Of a DNA stretch of 64,000 nucleotides, positions 12,033 to 19,800 are shown piece by piece. The notes under the pieces were generated by a model. The model had not been told where the DNA came from, did no database searches, and saw only the letters and a program-made list of their open reading frames with translations. This DNA comes from Cristatella mucedo (lineage: Eukaryota; Bryozoa; Phylactolaemata; Cristatellidae), in assembly GCA_009760855.2 (NCBI GenBank), contig WPIO01000015.1:4669001-4733000 (forward strand), read 5' to 3'. A program made the translations under genes and the position numbers. Each line of letters starts with the position of its first letter. Within the stretch, counting starts at the first letter, position 1.

Positions 12033-12565
12033 AAGTGCAAGTGCAAAAACTAAGTGTGCACATGTAAGTTGTTAATGTCACCAAGCAGGATCGTTTATGC
12101 ATGTTTGCGATGACCCACATAGGTACAACTACGTGCAGGCGCTGCGAATGCATGCTTACTTATGCAAGCTCTAGTACGTTTGCGTGCATGCAGACGACAG
12201 GCCCTGACGTTGCACTCCCGCAATCGGTGGTGCTTATCAAAATAGCAACAGTGTGCTCTCATGCAATACGTGTGATGGTGATTAGCCACCTCCGAAATGC
12301 CGACGTCAGCCTGTGAGCAGGATGTGCTGGTGTAGCTAGCTGCTGCCCCTCGACGCTGCAGGCGATGGAGGCTGAGGTGAACGTGCACTTCGGCGAGCTG
12401 ACGTCCAGTAAGGGCTCCCGTGATGCTTTGCTCACCAATCAGCTGGTGCGCTTGCTCATGTGCTTCGACGTGTACACAGAGACGGAAGCCCGCCGAGATG
12501 GCGCTCTTGCTGGCGGTGACGATATGATTGCTTTCGACAAAATCAGCTTGCGTAAACACAAGTAA
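2056..12565 (+). CDS. THOC5: THO complex subunit 5 (THOC5), partial, 15 exons read
   Basis: THOC5 is a subunit of the nuclear THO complex, the core of TREX, which couples transcription and splicing to mRNA export. Its N-terminal half forms a coiled coil with THOC7 and its C-terminal half holds RWD-like folds (family knowledge). Fifteen exons at 2056-2169, 2317-2414, 2517-2592, 3363-3433, 3984-4098, 5897-6032, 8088-8134, 8327-8426, 9420-9546, 9668-9769, 9873-10132, 10743-10849, 10970-11057, 11661-11782 and 12362-12561 join in matching phase to about 587 codons. They align in order with human THOC5 as I remember it, through landmarks such as [101 protein letters not shown] and [10 protein letters not shown]. 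The first coding exon(s) and probably the last one are missing. SINEs, LINEs and microsatellites occupy the introns. Identity is very likely; exact ends are uncertain. Confidence 0.93.
2317..2414 (+). CDS. THOC5: THOC5 exon b
   Basis: The frame reads [20 protein letters not shown] then [12 protein letters not shown], one of the best-conserved THOC5 segments. The acceptor tcgtag ends at 2316 and the donor gtgcaa starts at 2415. The exon ends in phase 2 (ag), completing an Arg codon with the next exon. The heptad-like leucines fit the THOC5-THOC7 coiled coil. Confidence 0.9.
2517..2592 (+). CDS. THOC5: THOC5 exon c
   Basis: The frame reads [20 protein letters not shown] then EISKP, matching human [24 protein letters not shown]. 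The acceptor ggacag ends at 2516 and the donor gtgggg starts at 2593, phase 0. The preceding intron is only 102 bp and is rich in CTG. Confidence 0.9.
3127..3268 (+). repeat. (CTG)n tract with CAG interruptions, in a THOC5 intron
   Basis: About 46 triplets, nearly all CTG in the sense strand of THOC5, with three CAG interruptions. It yields poly-Leu/Cys/Ala or Gln/Ser frames on either strand, which are not genes. Confidence 0.97.
3363..3433 (+). CDS. THOC5: THOC5 exon d
   Basis: The frame reads [20 protein letters not shown] then QRKR, matching human [23 protein letters not shown]. The acceptor gagcgagcag has a poor pyrimidine tract; the donor gtatgg starts at 3434. It ends in phase 2 within an Arg codon. 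Confidence 0.9.
3984..4098 (+). CDS. THOC5: THOC5 exon e
   Basis: The frame reads [20 protein letters not shown] then [18 protein letters not shown], a charged coiled-coil segment matching human KKEYLSSLQPRLNSIMQA. The acceptor tcttgtctcgcag ends at 3983 and the donor gtgctg starts at 4099, phase 0. Confidence 0.9.
4596..4795 (+). mobile_element. SINE B, tRNA-derived
   Basis: The head reads ccgtgatggcacactaggta with the B box gtgggttcgaatgctgg. The body carries agcggtgatgatagccgta and the terminal hairpin aaggctctt ... aaaagaggctgtt. It lies inside a THOC5 intron. Confidence 0.85.
5205..5385 (+). mobile_element. SINE B, tRNA-derived
   Basis: The head gctgtgctggcacactcgat, B box gtgggttcgaatcctgcgg, and the 3' motif aaggctcttctg ... 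aaaaagaggctgttaaa match the other SINE B copies. Confidence 0.85.
5549..5700 (+). mobile_element. SINE A, tRNA-derived
   Basis: Gccgagctggtttgggcc head, gaggtgctcgccccgatcaa, B box cttgggttcgagctctg, and the 3' part gaagcgcctgaacagaaatt ... ctctaagg. It ends just upstream of a THOC5 exon. Confidence 0.8.
5897..6032 (+). CDS. THOC5: THOC5 exon f
   Basis: The frame reads [20 protein letters not shown] then [20 protein letters not shown], matching human [41 protein letters not shown]. The acceptor ttctttgcag is strong. The donor gtcagt starts at 6033, phase 1. The frame stays open for about 117 more codons into the intron. Confidence 0.92.
6096..6168 (+). repeat. 24-bp triple repeat beside a THOC5 exon
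   Basis: Three exact copies of a 24-bp unit (cgtgtgcagcagtgctttaa agac), 64 bp after the exon at 5897-6032. In the exon's frame each unit reads VCSSALKT with no stop. Confidence 0.9.
6413..7215 (-). mobile_element. LINE A, 5'-truncated, minus strand
   Basis: The minus strand runs from the region after the RT core ([12 protein letters not shown]-like, broken by stops), through the conserved C-terminal domain, UTR and hairpin, to a short ATT tail at 6413. It is about 0.8 kb and degenerate. It lies in antisense orientation within THOC5. Confidence 0.85.
7228..7345 (-). mobile_element. LINE A tail fragment
   Basis: It contains the hairpin remnant (aactaaatcccttctaggca) and UTR phrase on the minus strand, with heavy divergence. 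Confidence 0.5.
7345..7502 (+). mobile_element. SINE A, tRNA-derived
   Basis: Gctgagctggtttgacccag head, then ggcatatgtgaagcgcctga, atagagattaag, and an AT-rich tail with ATTATT, as in the other SINE A copies. Confidence 0.8.
8088..8134 (+). CDS. THOC5: THOC5 exon g (acidic linker)
   Basis: Joined to the preceding phase-1 exon it reads [16 protein letters not shown], matching the human acidic DDESDSDAEEEQ linker. The acceptor catgtag ends at 8087; the donor gtaaga at 8135 is strong. Human THOC5 has about 23 residues just before this linker that are not seen here, so either a small exon is missed or the segment is absent. Confidence 0.8.
8327..8426 (+). CDS. THOC5: THOC5 exon h
   Basis: The frame reads [20 protein letters not shown] then [13 protein letters not shown], matching human [32 protein letters not shown]. 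The start is a basic, possibly nuclear-localising stretch. The acceptor ctgtccgtag ends at 8326; the donor gtgagc starts at 8427, phase 1. Confidence 0.9.
9420..9546 (+). CDS. THOC5: THOC5 exon i
   Basis: The frame reads [20 protein letters not shown] then [12 protein letters not shown], matching human [23 protein letters not shown], an RWD-like strand region. The acceptor tttttcgtag ends at 9419 and the donor gtaagc starts at 9547, phase 2. Confidence 0.88.
9668..9769 (+). CDS. THOC5: THOC5 exon j
   Basis: The frame reads [20 protein letters not shown] then [15 protein letters not shown], matching human [35 protein letters not shown]. The acceptor tcgcttgcag ends at 9667; the donor gtgagt starts at 9770, phase 2. 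The flanking introns are only 121 and 103 bp. Confidence 0.92.
9873..10132 (+). CDS. THOC5: THOC5 exon k with poly-Gln stretch
   Basis: The frame reads [20 protein letters not shown] then LAGLQFLGP, an Ala/Pro/Gln-rich insert containing QQQQQ, then [20 protein letters not shown]. It matches human LGHPYLWVQKLGGLHF and [22 protein letters not shown]. The Q-rich linker falls where homologues vary most. The acceptor ends at 9872 and the donor gtaaac starts at 10133, phase 1. Confidence 0.92.
10743..10849 (+). CDS. THOC5: THOC5 exon l
   Basis: The frame reads [20 protein letters not shown] then [16 protein letters not shown], matching human [27 protein letters not shown]. The acceptor tgctctgtag ends at 10742 and the donor gtgaga starts at 10850, phase 0. 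Confidence 0.87.
10970..11057 (+). CDS. THOC5: THOC5 exon m
   Basis: The frame reads [20 protein letters not shown] then FVANVQRGP, matching human [25 protein letters not shown]. The acceptor gtgctttcag ends at 10969 and the consensus donor gtaagt starts at 11058, phase 1. Confidence 0.85.
11661..11782 (+). CDS. THOC5: THOC5 exon n, followed by a GC donor
   Basis: The frame reads [20 protein letters not shown] then [20 protein letters not shown], matching human [24 protein letters not shown] through NDDNIR. The acceptor actgtttcag ends at 11660. The exon ends aatatcaag followed by gcaagt, so this intron is GC-AG; the phase 0 join to the next exon gives [14 protein letters not shown], like human [14 protein letters not shown]. 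Confidence 0.9.
11939..12031 (+). repeat. (GT)n microsatellite in the GC-AG intron of THOC5
   Basis: An almost pure GT run of about 93 bp. It lies in the intron that starts with the GC donor at 11783. Confidence 0.97.
12362..12561 (+). CDS. THOC5: THOC5 exon o (C-terminal region)
   Basis: The frame reads [20 protein letters not shown], then [20 protein letters not shown] and, near its end, KISLRK, matching human [33 protein letters not shown] and EKMCLRL. The acceptor gacgctgcag ends at 12361. The exon may splice at a consensus gtaagt (12562) or read through to TAA at 12563-12565, which would omit the conserved final ~20 residues of the family. Confidence 0.9.
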
Positions 12566-12802
12566 GTTTCTTGGCATGGTTTGGCTTGCTTCAGTGACTT
12601 ACGTTTGTAGGAGCTGCAGTTCGTTGGCAGCACTGATGCTCGTAAGTGAGACCTAAACCAATAAGGCTGTTCAGTAATGTAGCTTAAGAAGCTTTGCCAC
12701 TTCCTACACATGGTGACAGATCGTTAGCAATCACAGATGCATCAGATGTGCTAGATCACTGTGCTTGATCACTAGAAAACTGTTTTCGAAAAGGCTAGTG
12801 TT
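12566..12802. other. sequence after the last readable THOC5 exon
   Basis: I searched this stretch and the next 4 kb by eye for the conserved terminal exon (human form ends near PFKYNHPQGFFSHR) and did not find it. No gene or repeat is recognised in these 237 bp. Confidence 0.4.
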
Positions 12803-12990
12803 GGTGAGCCGTGATGGCACACTAGGTAAGGTGGTTGCTTTCATGACCTCGATCCTGAGGTCATGGGTTCGAATCCTGCTGTGGGCAATCCTTTATCGCT
12901 ACTGCAAGCGGTGGTGATAGCCATCAAGGCTCTTCTGTCGCTCTACAAAAAGAGGCTGTTTAAGCAGCTCGGTTTTTTTTAGCGATTAGA
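12803..12990 (+). mobile_element. SINE B, tRNA-derived
   Basis: One of the best-preserved copies: gagccgtgatggcacactag head, inverted pair atgacctc / gaggtcat, B box gggttcgaatcctgctgtgg, caagcggtggtgatagcc, and terminal hairpin ggctcttctg ... aaaaagaggctgttt. Confidence 0.88.
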
Positions 12991-13466
12991 TTGCTTGAGT
13001 CATTCCTTCATCTGGGTATGAGTGCACTAGGGTCGTGGAAGCAGTGCCCCCCCCCCCCGAGAAGTTGCTCCAAGGAAGTTTATAGAAAGCTCACTGGGCA
13101 CTTTATAGTTGTCACGAGGCTGAGTTTTGCATTGCTAACATACCGTAAAACAAATGTTCTGATGTCAGACAACTACAATTTAGGCAATAACGTTGTCTCC
13201 CCTGCCATTGTGCTAAAACTTGCCAGTACAGTGTGTGGCCAGAGCTCCTTGATTAGGCCAAATAGCTTAACATTGTTTGACTGGACACGTCGCTAAGCCC
13301 TGACATGTTTCGAGAAAGAGTGATATCCTCCACAATATGGTGCCAACAGGAGAGGATGATATTCTCCACAATATGGTGCTAACAAACTAAGGCCAGTATT
13401 TTGCATATGCTTCACCTTTACACACGCAGGCACATCCACTCGTACATGCGAGCACACTCACATGCC
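12991..13466. other. unassigned, with an imperfect duplication
   Basis: No gene is recognised. Around 13320-13375 a ~28-bp phrase (ctccacaatatggtgc with flanks) occurs twice with small changes. Confidence 0.4.
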
Positions 13467-13555
13467 GCGCATGCGTCGGCTAACTTGGTGCGTCGGCTAA
13501 CTTGGTGCGTCGGCTAACTTGGTGCGTCGGCTAACTTGGTGCGTCGGCTAACTTG
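13466..13555. repeat. 17-bp tandem repeat
   Basis: Five copies of gcgtcggctaacttggt in a row, nearly perfect. Confidence 0.92.
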
Positions 13556-13564
13556 CACACATGC

Positions 13565-13622
13565 AAACTTCGTTTGCAGCAAATGTAAGGTGCCTAGACA
13601 CAGATTGAGTTCTCTGAGGATA
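13565..13622 (+). mobile_element. LINE A hairpin fragment
   Basis: The terminal UTR and half hairpin (ttgcagcaaatgtaaggtgc, attgagttctctgagga) are intact, but the ATT tail is replaced by the (AC)n run that follows. Confidence 0.75.
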
Positions 13623-13653
<31 letters not shown>

Positions 13654-14010
13654 GCGCGCGCACACACGCACTTCAACTTGTACACGCATGTATGCCACAC
13701 GCGAATGCTGCACGTGTGTGCACACACGAATACATTCCACAGTGCCCCACTCGTGCATGCACGTGCATGTACATGTGTGTAGCAGGCACATTAAATGCGT
13801 GCATGTCGTGTGTGGGCACAAACACTTAAATATGCACGCCTATTCACACTTGCACATTGCACACATGCATGTCGCATGCAGCACTTTGGCAACCGTGCAC
13901 GCGCACGTAAATTCATGAATGCACACACTCACGCATACATTCATGCCAGCTGCATGCACATATACACTTGGATGCCGCATGCACGCACTCAGAACACACT
14001 GGTGTGTCTG
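13623..14010. repeat. (AC)n run followed by alternating purine-pyrimidine region
   Basis: A CA run at 13625-13668 grades into about 350 bp rich in gcatgcac / cacgcatg phrases. Such alternating sequence can adopt Z-DNA. No gene is seen. Confidence 0.7.
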
Positions 14011-14379
14011 CCCACATTGCTACTCTACTTCTTCCATTGCTGTTTCTTATTGTACAGCTGGCCATGTTAAAACATTGACCATGAAGTCTTATTCTAACCC
14101 CCCCTTGCACAATCAAGCAAGCAGTTGTCATCCAAGGTTGCGGATTCTATCAAGCTGCTGGCCTGGTAGAGGTCAGAAGTACTGCAGTTAATTGTGCCAG
14201 AAATTCTCATGTAGCTGATGACTGGACGACCACCAGTGGCCTTCTGATTGGTGGTCATTGTATGACTACACGTTCGTGTAAAAATTGTTCTTTCGTGTAG
14301 TCATCCTGAAAAGACGGCACCTGTAGTCGAAATGCAGACTTGGGGCCAAGTTCTTGATACGAAGAGGCAGTTTTTTAGC
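14011..14379. other. unassigned
   Basis: No gene or repeat family is recognised. Confidence 0.4.
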
Positions 14380-14514
14380 TAATCGGTTCGGCCCAGTTGT
14401 TTAGGTGCTCGCCCGACCAAAGTCTGGCCAAGGTCGTGGGCTGGAGCCCCGTGGCATATGTGAAGCACCTTAAAGAGAGATTAAGTTCTCTTAGGGCTCT
14501 ATGCAAATGAATTA

Positions 14515-14549
<35 letters not shown>
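14380..14549 (+). mobile_element. SINE A with (ATT)n tail
   Basis: Ggcccagttgtttaggtgct head, gccaaggtcgtgggctggag, ggcatatgtgaagcacctta, gagattaagttctcttaggg, and an ATT tail of about ten repeats like the LINE A tail. Confidence 0.85.
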
Positions 14550-14552
<3 letters not shown>

Positions 14553-14950
14553 TGACTTGGTAGCTCGTTGACTCGATCAGTCGGCGACCGATGTGGGGGT
14601 CATCCATCGGTGTCCAGTCGAGTATAGAAGTAGTAATCTGGTCACAATAAAAACTCTTTTTATTGTCTTCCTTGGCAAAGCAGGCTTTGAAAGAAAAGCT
14701 CGGCCTTTTATCCTCTTACAGCTAGACCTGGTGATGACTCTGCTTTACGTCTCGGTAATCCAATCCTGTAGTTGTAAGAGCTTTGTTGCAAACGCTGTTG
14801 CTCCTGCTGTATTCTGACGATTTGCATACTCAACTAGAACTAATAGAAGAAGCTTTTTCTTCGGTCCTCTTGCATGTACTTGAGTGATTCACTTGATCGA
14901 GGATATGCTTTCCTTTGTAGCTACTGTATGTAGTAGAAACAAACTCACCA
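14550..14950. other. unassigned
   Basis: No gene is recognised. Confidence 0.35.
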
Positions 14951-14959
14951 GAAAAGTAC

Positions 14960-15100
14960 GAATGATTGCTTGCTCATCTTCTGGATACCTTTCAAAGCTT
15001 AGCTGTGTGTCCTCTACATAAAAGTGAAAGCCTAAATCGAGCTTGGCGATTACAGCGGCAAGAGGGACAGCATAAATGGTTAAGATGGACCTAGAACAGG
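14960..15100 (-). mobile_element. LINE RT fragment around the catalytic motif
   Basis: On the minus strand the frame reads AVPLAAVIAKLDLGFHFYVE then DTQL. The expected FHFYADDTQL has become FYVED, so the catalytic YADD is mutated. This is a dead relic. Confidence 0.75.
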
Positions 15101-15446
15101 TAGCATGTGCGCGAAAACACACACACACACAGGCACGCACGGGGAGAGACGGAGACGATGACGACGATTAATTTTACACGTAATTTTCACGTTTTTCCCC
15201 TCTTTTTTTTCTCGTTTCCTCTCTGAGCCTTCAGGGACTTCATTCAGGTTTGAGGAGCACGGTATTTCTCTCGAGAAATGACTGGGGGGGGACGCGCATA
15301 GAGGTAGAGGTAGAGGTCACGCTGCTCTCTTTCTGCGTGCATTCCTGCAAATAACCTTTACAAATAGGTATTCGGGGAGATTGTATAATGTAATGCCTCA
15401 CACCTGCCTTAAAAATCTGTTTCAGAAATATCCATAATGTAATGTA

Positions 15447-15905
15447 CTGTGTCTCTGCCTGTAACTCCACAAAGTCACAAAGACCATGTGGGTGTTATGC
15501 AGGAGTGTTTTGCATAGCGCACTGACATCCTAAGCGGCTTTCGGTACGCATTCGGTAGCCAACAGACTTCGTCTCACTCAACATAGAGAAAGTGGGAAGC
15601 ATAGCAGAGTCGGGCGAGCAGTTGAGGTAGTGAGTAGCATGGAATTAGCTCAGGACAGCTGGGAAAGGATGTGCCATAGCTGGCAGCAGGAGAGTAGTTG
15701 TCGTTGCTTAAGAATCGTGGAGGCGAGTTCCACAGTCTAGGACCTGCAGAGCTAAAGCTTCTGTCGCCAACTGTCTTTAAGCGGAGGAATGGGACAGTTA
15801 ATGTATTGTCCACGCTGGACCTTAGTGCACGAGGAGGCTGAAACTGGTGCAGCAGTTCAGCTAGGTGTAGAGGAGCCAAGCCGTGGCGGGCCATGTGGTA
15901 TCAGC
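15447..15905 (-). mobile_element. LINE B 3' end, minus strand
   Basis: The minus strand frame reads MARHGLAPLHLAELLHQFQP, then LRLKTVGDRSFSSAGPRLWN, the C-terminal domain typical of CR1/L2-type LINE ORFs. A UTR follows with gaaagccgcttagg-like sequence, ending gttacagGcagagac-like without an ATT tail. Confidence 0.8.
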
Positions 15906-15957
15906 ATAGGAATTTTACATGCATATTAGGTGCTACTAGCCAATGTGTTTTCTATAT

Positions 15958-16140
15958 ATGGTAAGCCGCGATAGCATACTAGGTTAGGCGGTTGCTTTTC
16001 ACAACCTCAGGTTCTGAGGTTGTGGTTTCGAGTTTTGCAATGGGTGATTCTTTATAGCTGCTGGTGGTGATAGCATTTAAAGCTCTTCTGTCGGTATTCA
16101 AAAGAGGCTGCTGAATCAGCGAGTATTTTTGTATATTTAT
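15958..16140 (+). mobile_element. SINE B, tRNA-derived
   Basis: Taagccgcgatagcatacta head, ggttgtggtttcgagttttg B box, gctggtggtgatagcattta and terminal hairpin agctcttctg ... aaaagaggctgctgaa. Confidence 0.8.
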
Positions 16141-17284
16141 TATATTAATCAGACCGGTGACATTTATTGCGCCAGCAGTTTATTGTGTATTATTCTGTGT
16201 ACCTCATGAAGATGACGTTGCTTTTACTGAGCGCTCTGCCCCCTCCCAACTTTCGAGGTTGGAGAAGAAGCCATTTCTTTTCTGCCTCATTGTAGGGGTC
16301 CGGACCGGCTTATGCCTTTCGTGTACGATGGCCGAATGGGATTGTTCGTGCAGCGTTAGCACGGACAGTACGGTAGCTGTGGACATGTTGTGGCAGCACT
16401 CAACTTTTTTTGAACCTGCTGTCGCTAGTGATACTTTGAAGAAGGAGAACGTATTCTCGCTTTTGTACCTCTTGCCTACACTCTGGTTCTGAGCAGCTGT
16501 GTCGAGTCACCGCAATAAACTTTTTAAAGCTGATGGATGCACGGGATTATTCTAACTCAGTCCCGCTCAGGGAAGCTCGATCTCACATTCTTCTGCTTTA
16601 TTCGTGTACTCGTACTAGCAAACTCCACTCCGGTGAACTGAAGCCAAACCGATTCCGTGGCCGAATTAGAACACTCGCATCGATTCCCTCCACCACATAT
16701 TATGAAGAAGCTGCACTTGCCATCGACTAGCCTCCCCATTTCCTCCTCTAAGTGATGGACGTGAGGCGGCACGAAAGTGCCTAGCGGTGGCTGCTGCTGT
16801 TTGGGCAAAGTGCTTTCCATGACGTCACACGCTTGTGACGCCTCGGCTTTGCCGCTTCGAATTCACTCTCATCACGTAGGCATCGCTTCACGCCAGCCGA
16901 TGTGTGGCAAATTTTCTGTGCGGTCGTGCGATTTGCTTGCGGTAGCCATGGGACGGGATTTTTTGAAGTGCTTAATCCTGCTTGCATAGATTGTCGCTCT
17001 ACCGTCTAGGGTGTTGGCACCGGCCGTCTCAGTGGCTGCCGCCTACGAAGCGCCGGCTTGCCCGTGCGTGCCAGCCGCACGCACCTGGCTTATGTGGATC
17101 GAGCTTTGGAGCTTTCGGACAGCTTTCGAAGATGTCCCCGGCTTCGGCTACTTAGCTTCGCCTTGACCACCCGTGCACGTCCTTTAGTGATCCTGGGTCG
17201 TCGTATCCGTCTTCACCCAGCACCTCTGGCCTCAGCTGGTCTTGAAGGCGGAGTTAATTTTCTGGATTCACATGGCATCTGCTG
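16141..17284. other. unassigned; polyA-like and CRE-like sites
   Basis: Open frames of about 100 codons exist but none is recognisable. An AATAAA occurs at 16512-16517. A palindromic TGACGTCA is present at 16819-16826. These are weak motifs without a gene attached. Confidence 0.3.
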
Positions 17285-17292
17285 ACATCCTG

Positions 17293-17350
<58 letters not shown>
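17284..17350 (+). repeat. (CTG)n microsatellite
   Basis: About 20 uninterrupted CTG triplets. Poly-Ala and poly-Ser frames on the minus strand are artefacts. Confidence 0.97.
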
Positions 17351-17774
17351 CACGGGTTGTCTGCAATCCTGAGGTAGGTTGAGTAGGTTGCTTGAAAACA
17401 CAGCCACCGTACAAATGTTGACTTGTCGGCTGCCCGGCCCTGAGCACGGTCTGGCAAGCACGGCTTTTCACGTCTTTTGTTTGTTGCAAGTGGCTCTATG
17501 TTGTACAGCCTATTTTAAGCAAGTACAGTTGACGAGTTAATGATCAATGGTAGGGTGAATGTGCATAAAGCTTAGCTTAAGCGATCGACCGTGCCATCGC
17601 GACCACTACCTCGTGACCACGACCACCACAGTCGCTAGAAGCTGTCTAAGGTACTAGTTGGCCACCGCTCTTTAGCTTGACTTGATCCAGTTTGCATCGG
17701 CATTGACCTCTTTCGAGACCTCAACTCAGTTTGAATGTCGAGGAGGGCTAAACTGGGTCGCCAGGCATTTTCCA
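17351..17774. other. unassigned
   Basis: No gene or known repeat recognised. Confidence 0.35.
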
Positions 17775-18374
17775 AGTTTTCTGAATTCATTGCTAACTTG
17801 ATATAGTAACTTACTATCGGTGATATGCTATCGGTAAATGACGTCCGTTTAACGTTTACAATACTATAGATCACCAAGTCATTGAGTGTCTCGCATCTCG
17901 CCTGGGCATCACTGCACTGCACTGCAATCGTGCAGGTCCTATCAGTGGGAGACTGCAGATTATTGATGCGAACGGACAAATATCATCCGAGGAACCACTT
18001 GAGTAGGAGTATGCCATGGCTCTGTGCTTGGTCCGGTTCTTTTCACAGTTTATACTCGCCCTCTTTCACTTCTATGCAGATGACACTCAGTTATACTTTT
18101 GCTTTCATCTCTTCCAATCCTCCAGCACGTCGAATTCTCTCAACTCCCTTGCTTGATGTATTGATGACACCCGCACACGGATGGTAGGAAACTTTCATAA
18201 GTTGAATGACGACAAAGCCATCTTACTAGCTATGGACAAACCAAGTCTGATTCGGAAATTGGAGAACCTAACGCTCAAAATCTGCTCTGCCAGCATATCT
18301 CCTGTTAAATCTGCATATAATCTAGGCGTCCTGTTCCAAAATTACCTTTAGTTTGACGACCACATCAGCTCCAG
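17775..18374 (+). mobile_element. LINE A RT segment, plus strand
   Basis: The plus strand carries the RT core in broken frames: DANGQISSEEPLEYGMP-like region, then the codons of FYADDTQLY at about 18067-18096, then LNDDKAILLAMDKPSLIRKL and the DDHIS region. Several frameshifts and stops make it a pseudo-element. Confidence 0.85.
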
Positions 18375-19061
18375 TCATCTGCATAGAAGTGAAAGCCTAA
18401 ATTGTGCCTGGCAATCACATCGGCTAGAGGGAGGGTATAAACCGTGAAAAGAACTGGACCAAGCACAGAGCCCTGAGGTACCCCATATTTCAGAAGTTCC
18501 TCTGGTGATCTTTGTCCATTCACATCAATACTCTGGGGTCTCCCCTGATGTAACACCTGAACCATTGCAGCGCAGTGCCAGTGATGTCCAGGCGAGGTGA
18601 GAGGCGCTCAAGAAGTATTTGGTGATCGATAGTATCGATATATTAAAAGCTTCCGAAAGATCAAGCAAAACAAGCAGAGCGACTCTACCTAAGTAGTCTG
18701 CATTCCTAAGAACGTTGGTTAACACCCGAAGCAATGCTGACTCGGTAGAGTGATTAGCTCTAAAATCAGATTGGAACTTACGAGCAAGGTTTAAAGTTTC
18801 AATATATGAGTTCCGCTGGTCTGCCACGACTTGTTTTAGTGTCTTTGGTAGGAACGGTACTCGGGAGACTGGGCAGAAGTTTCTCAAGTTCTCTTGCTCT
18901 AGTGTCGCATTCTTGAGTAGCAGCCTGACTACATTCTTTTTGAAAGTTGCTGGGACAGAGACTTTGGATGGAACTTCTTTCCCTTGATGCTATTAGGGCA
19001 GCTGGAGGCTTCGCGACGTGGCAGGTCCAGTTGAGTATTAGAAGAGATTCCACCGTTTTCC

Positions 19062-19062
<1 letters not shown>
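18375..19062 (-). mobile_element. LINE A RT segment, minus strand, head-to-head with the previous one
   Basis: The minus strand reads FQSDFRANHSTESALLRVL, LVLLDLSEAF, VDVNGQRSPEELLKYGVPQG, SVLGPVLFTVYTLPLADVIA and GFHFYADD, the RT domains 1-5 in order across two frames. It is cut at the YADD codons, where it abuts the opposing copy. Confidence 0.88.

Positions 19063-19148
<86 letters not shown>
19063..19148 (+). repeat. (GT)n microsatellite
   Basis: A pure GT run of about 80 bp. Confidence 0.97.
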
Positions 19149-19150
<2 letters not shown>

Positions 19151-19159
19151 ACTCGTTTG

Positions 19160-19308
19160 TGTAGGGCTATAAGAGACTTAATCTCTATTCAGGTGCTTCA
19201 CTTATACAACGGGTTCGAGCCCGCGACCTCGGCCATCAAATGCATTCACCTTCACCTCGGTCGTTAAACGCGAGCACCTTAACTGCTGGACTAAACCAGC
19301 GCGGCATA
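19160..19308 (-). mobile_element. SINE A, minus strand
   Basis: Reverse order: hairpin remnant (agagacttaatctctattca), acttatacaacgggttcgag B box, then gagcaccttaactgctggac and ccagcgcggcata, the complement of the SINE A head. Confidence 0.82.
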
Positions 19309-19509
19309 GAGTGTCTAATTAGATGCGAAAACTAGGCGGTGGTGATTGAATTACAGATAAGTGGTTGGTTGTAATTAAGTGTCCCAATTGATGGCTTTAT
19401 GCACAGGTCTAGTGTCACTGTCCCTCATGGGCCTGCATGCGTAAGACCTGAATACGTTATAGCTGAGTGCTTGAAGAAAGGACGTGGTGCTCGTAGAGTG
19501 TTAAGGACT

Positions 19510-19726
<217 letters not shown>

Positions 19727-19737
19727 CGAGCGTGCGT

Positions 19738-19800
19738 GCGTGTGTCTCCGTCTGTAACTCCAGAAAGACTAAGTGGGTGTTACGCAGGAGAGAAAAAGCC
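19738..19800 (-). mobile_element. LINE B 3' terminus
   Basis: The phrase tctccgtctgtaactccaga ... gggtgttacgcaggagag equals the terminal UTR of the LINE B copies near 15.45 and 39.51 kb, on the minus strand. Confidence 0.65.

Noticed and set aside
12803-12890. tRNA gene
   Set aside because: A and B boxes are present, but the same sequence recurs many times with a fixed non-tRNA body and tail, so it is a SINE; no complete cloverleaf with a normal anticodon arm is evident.
16512-16517. AATAAA as the polyadenylation signal of THOC5
   Set aside because: No terminal THOC5 exon is seen before it, and AATAAA occurs often in this A/T-containing repeat landscape.
16819-16826. TGACGTCA palindrome as a CRE-type regulatory site
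   Set aside because: A single 8-mer with no promoter or gene identified nearby.
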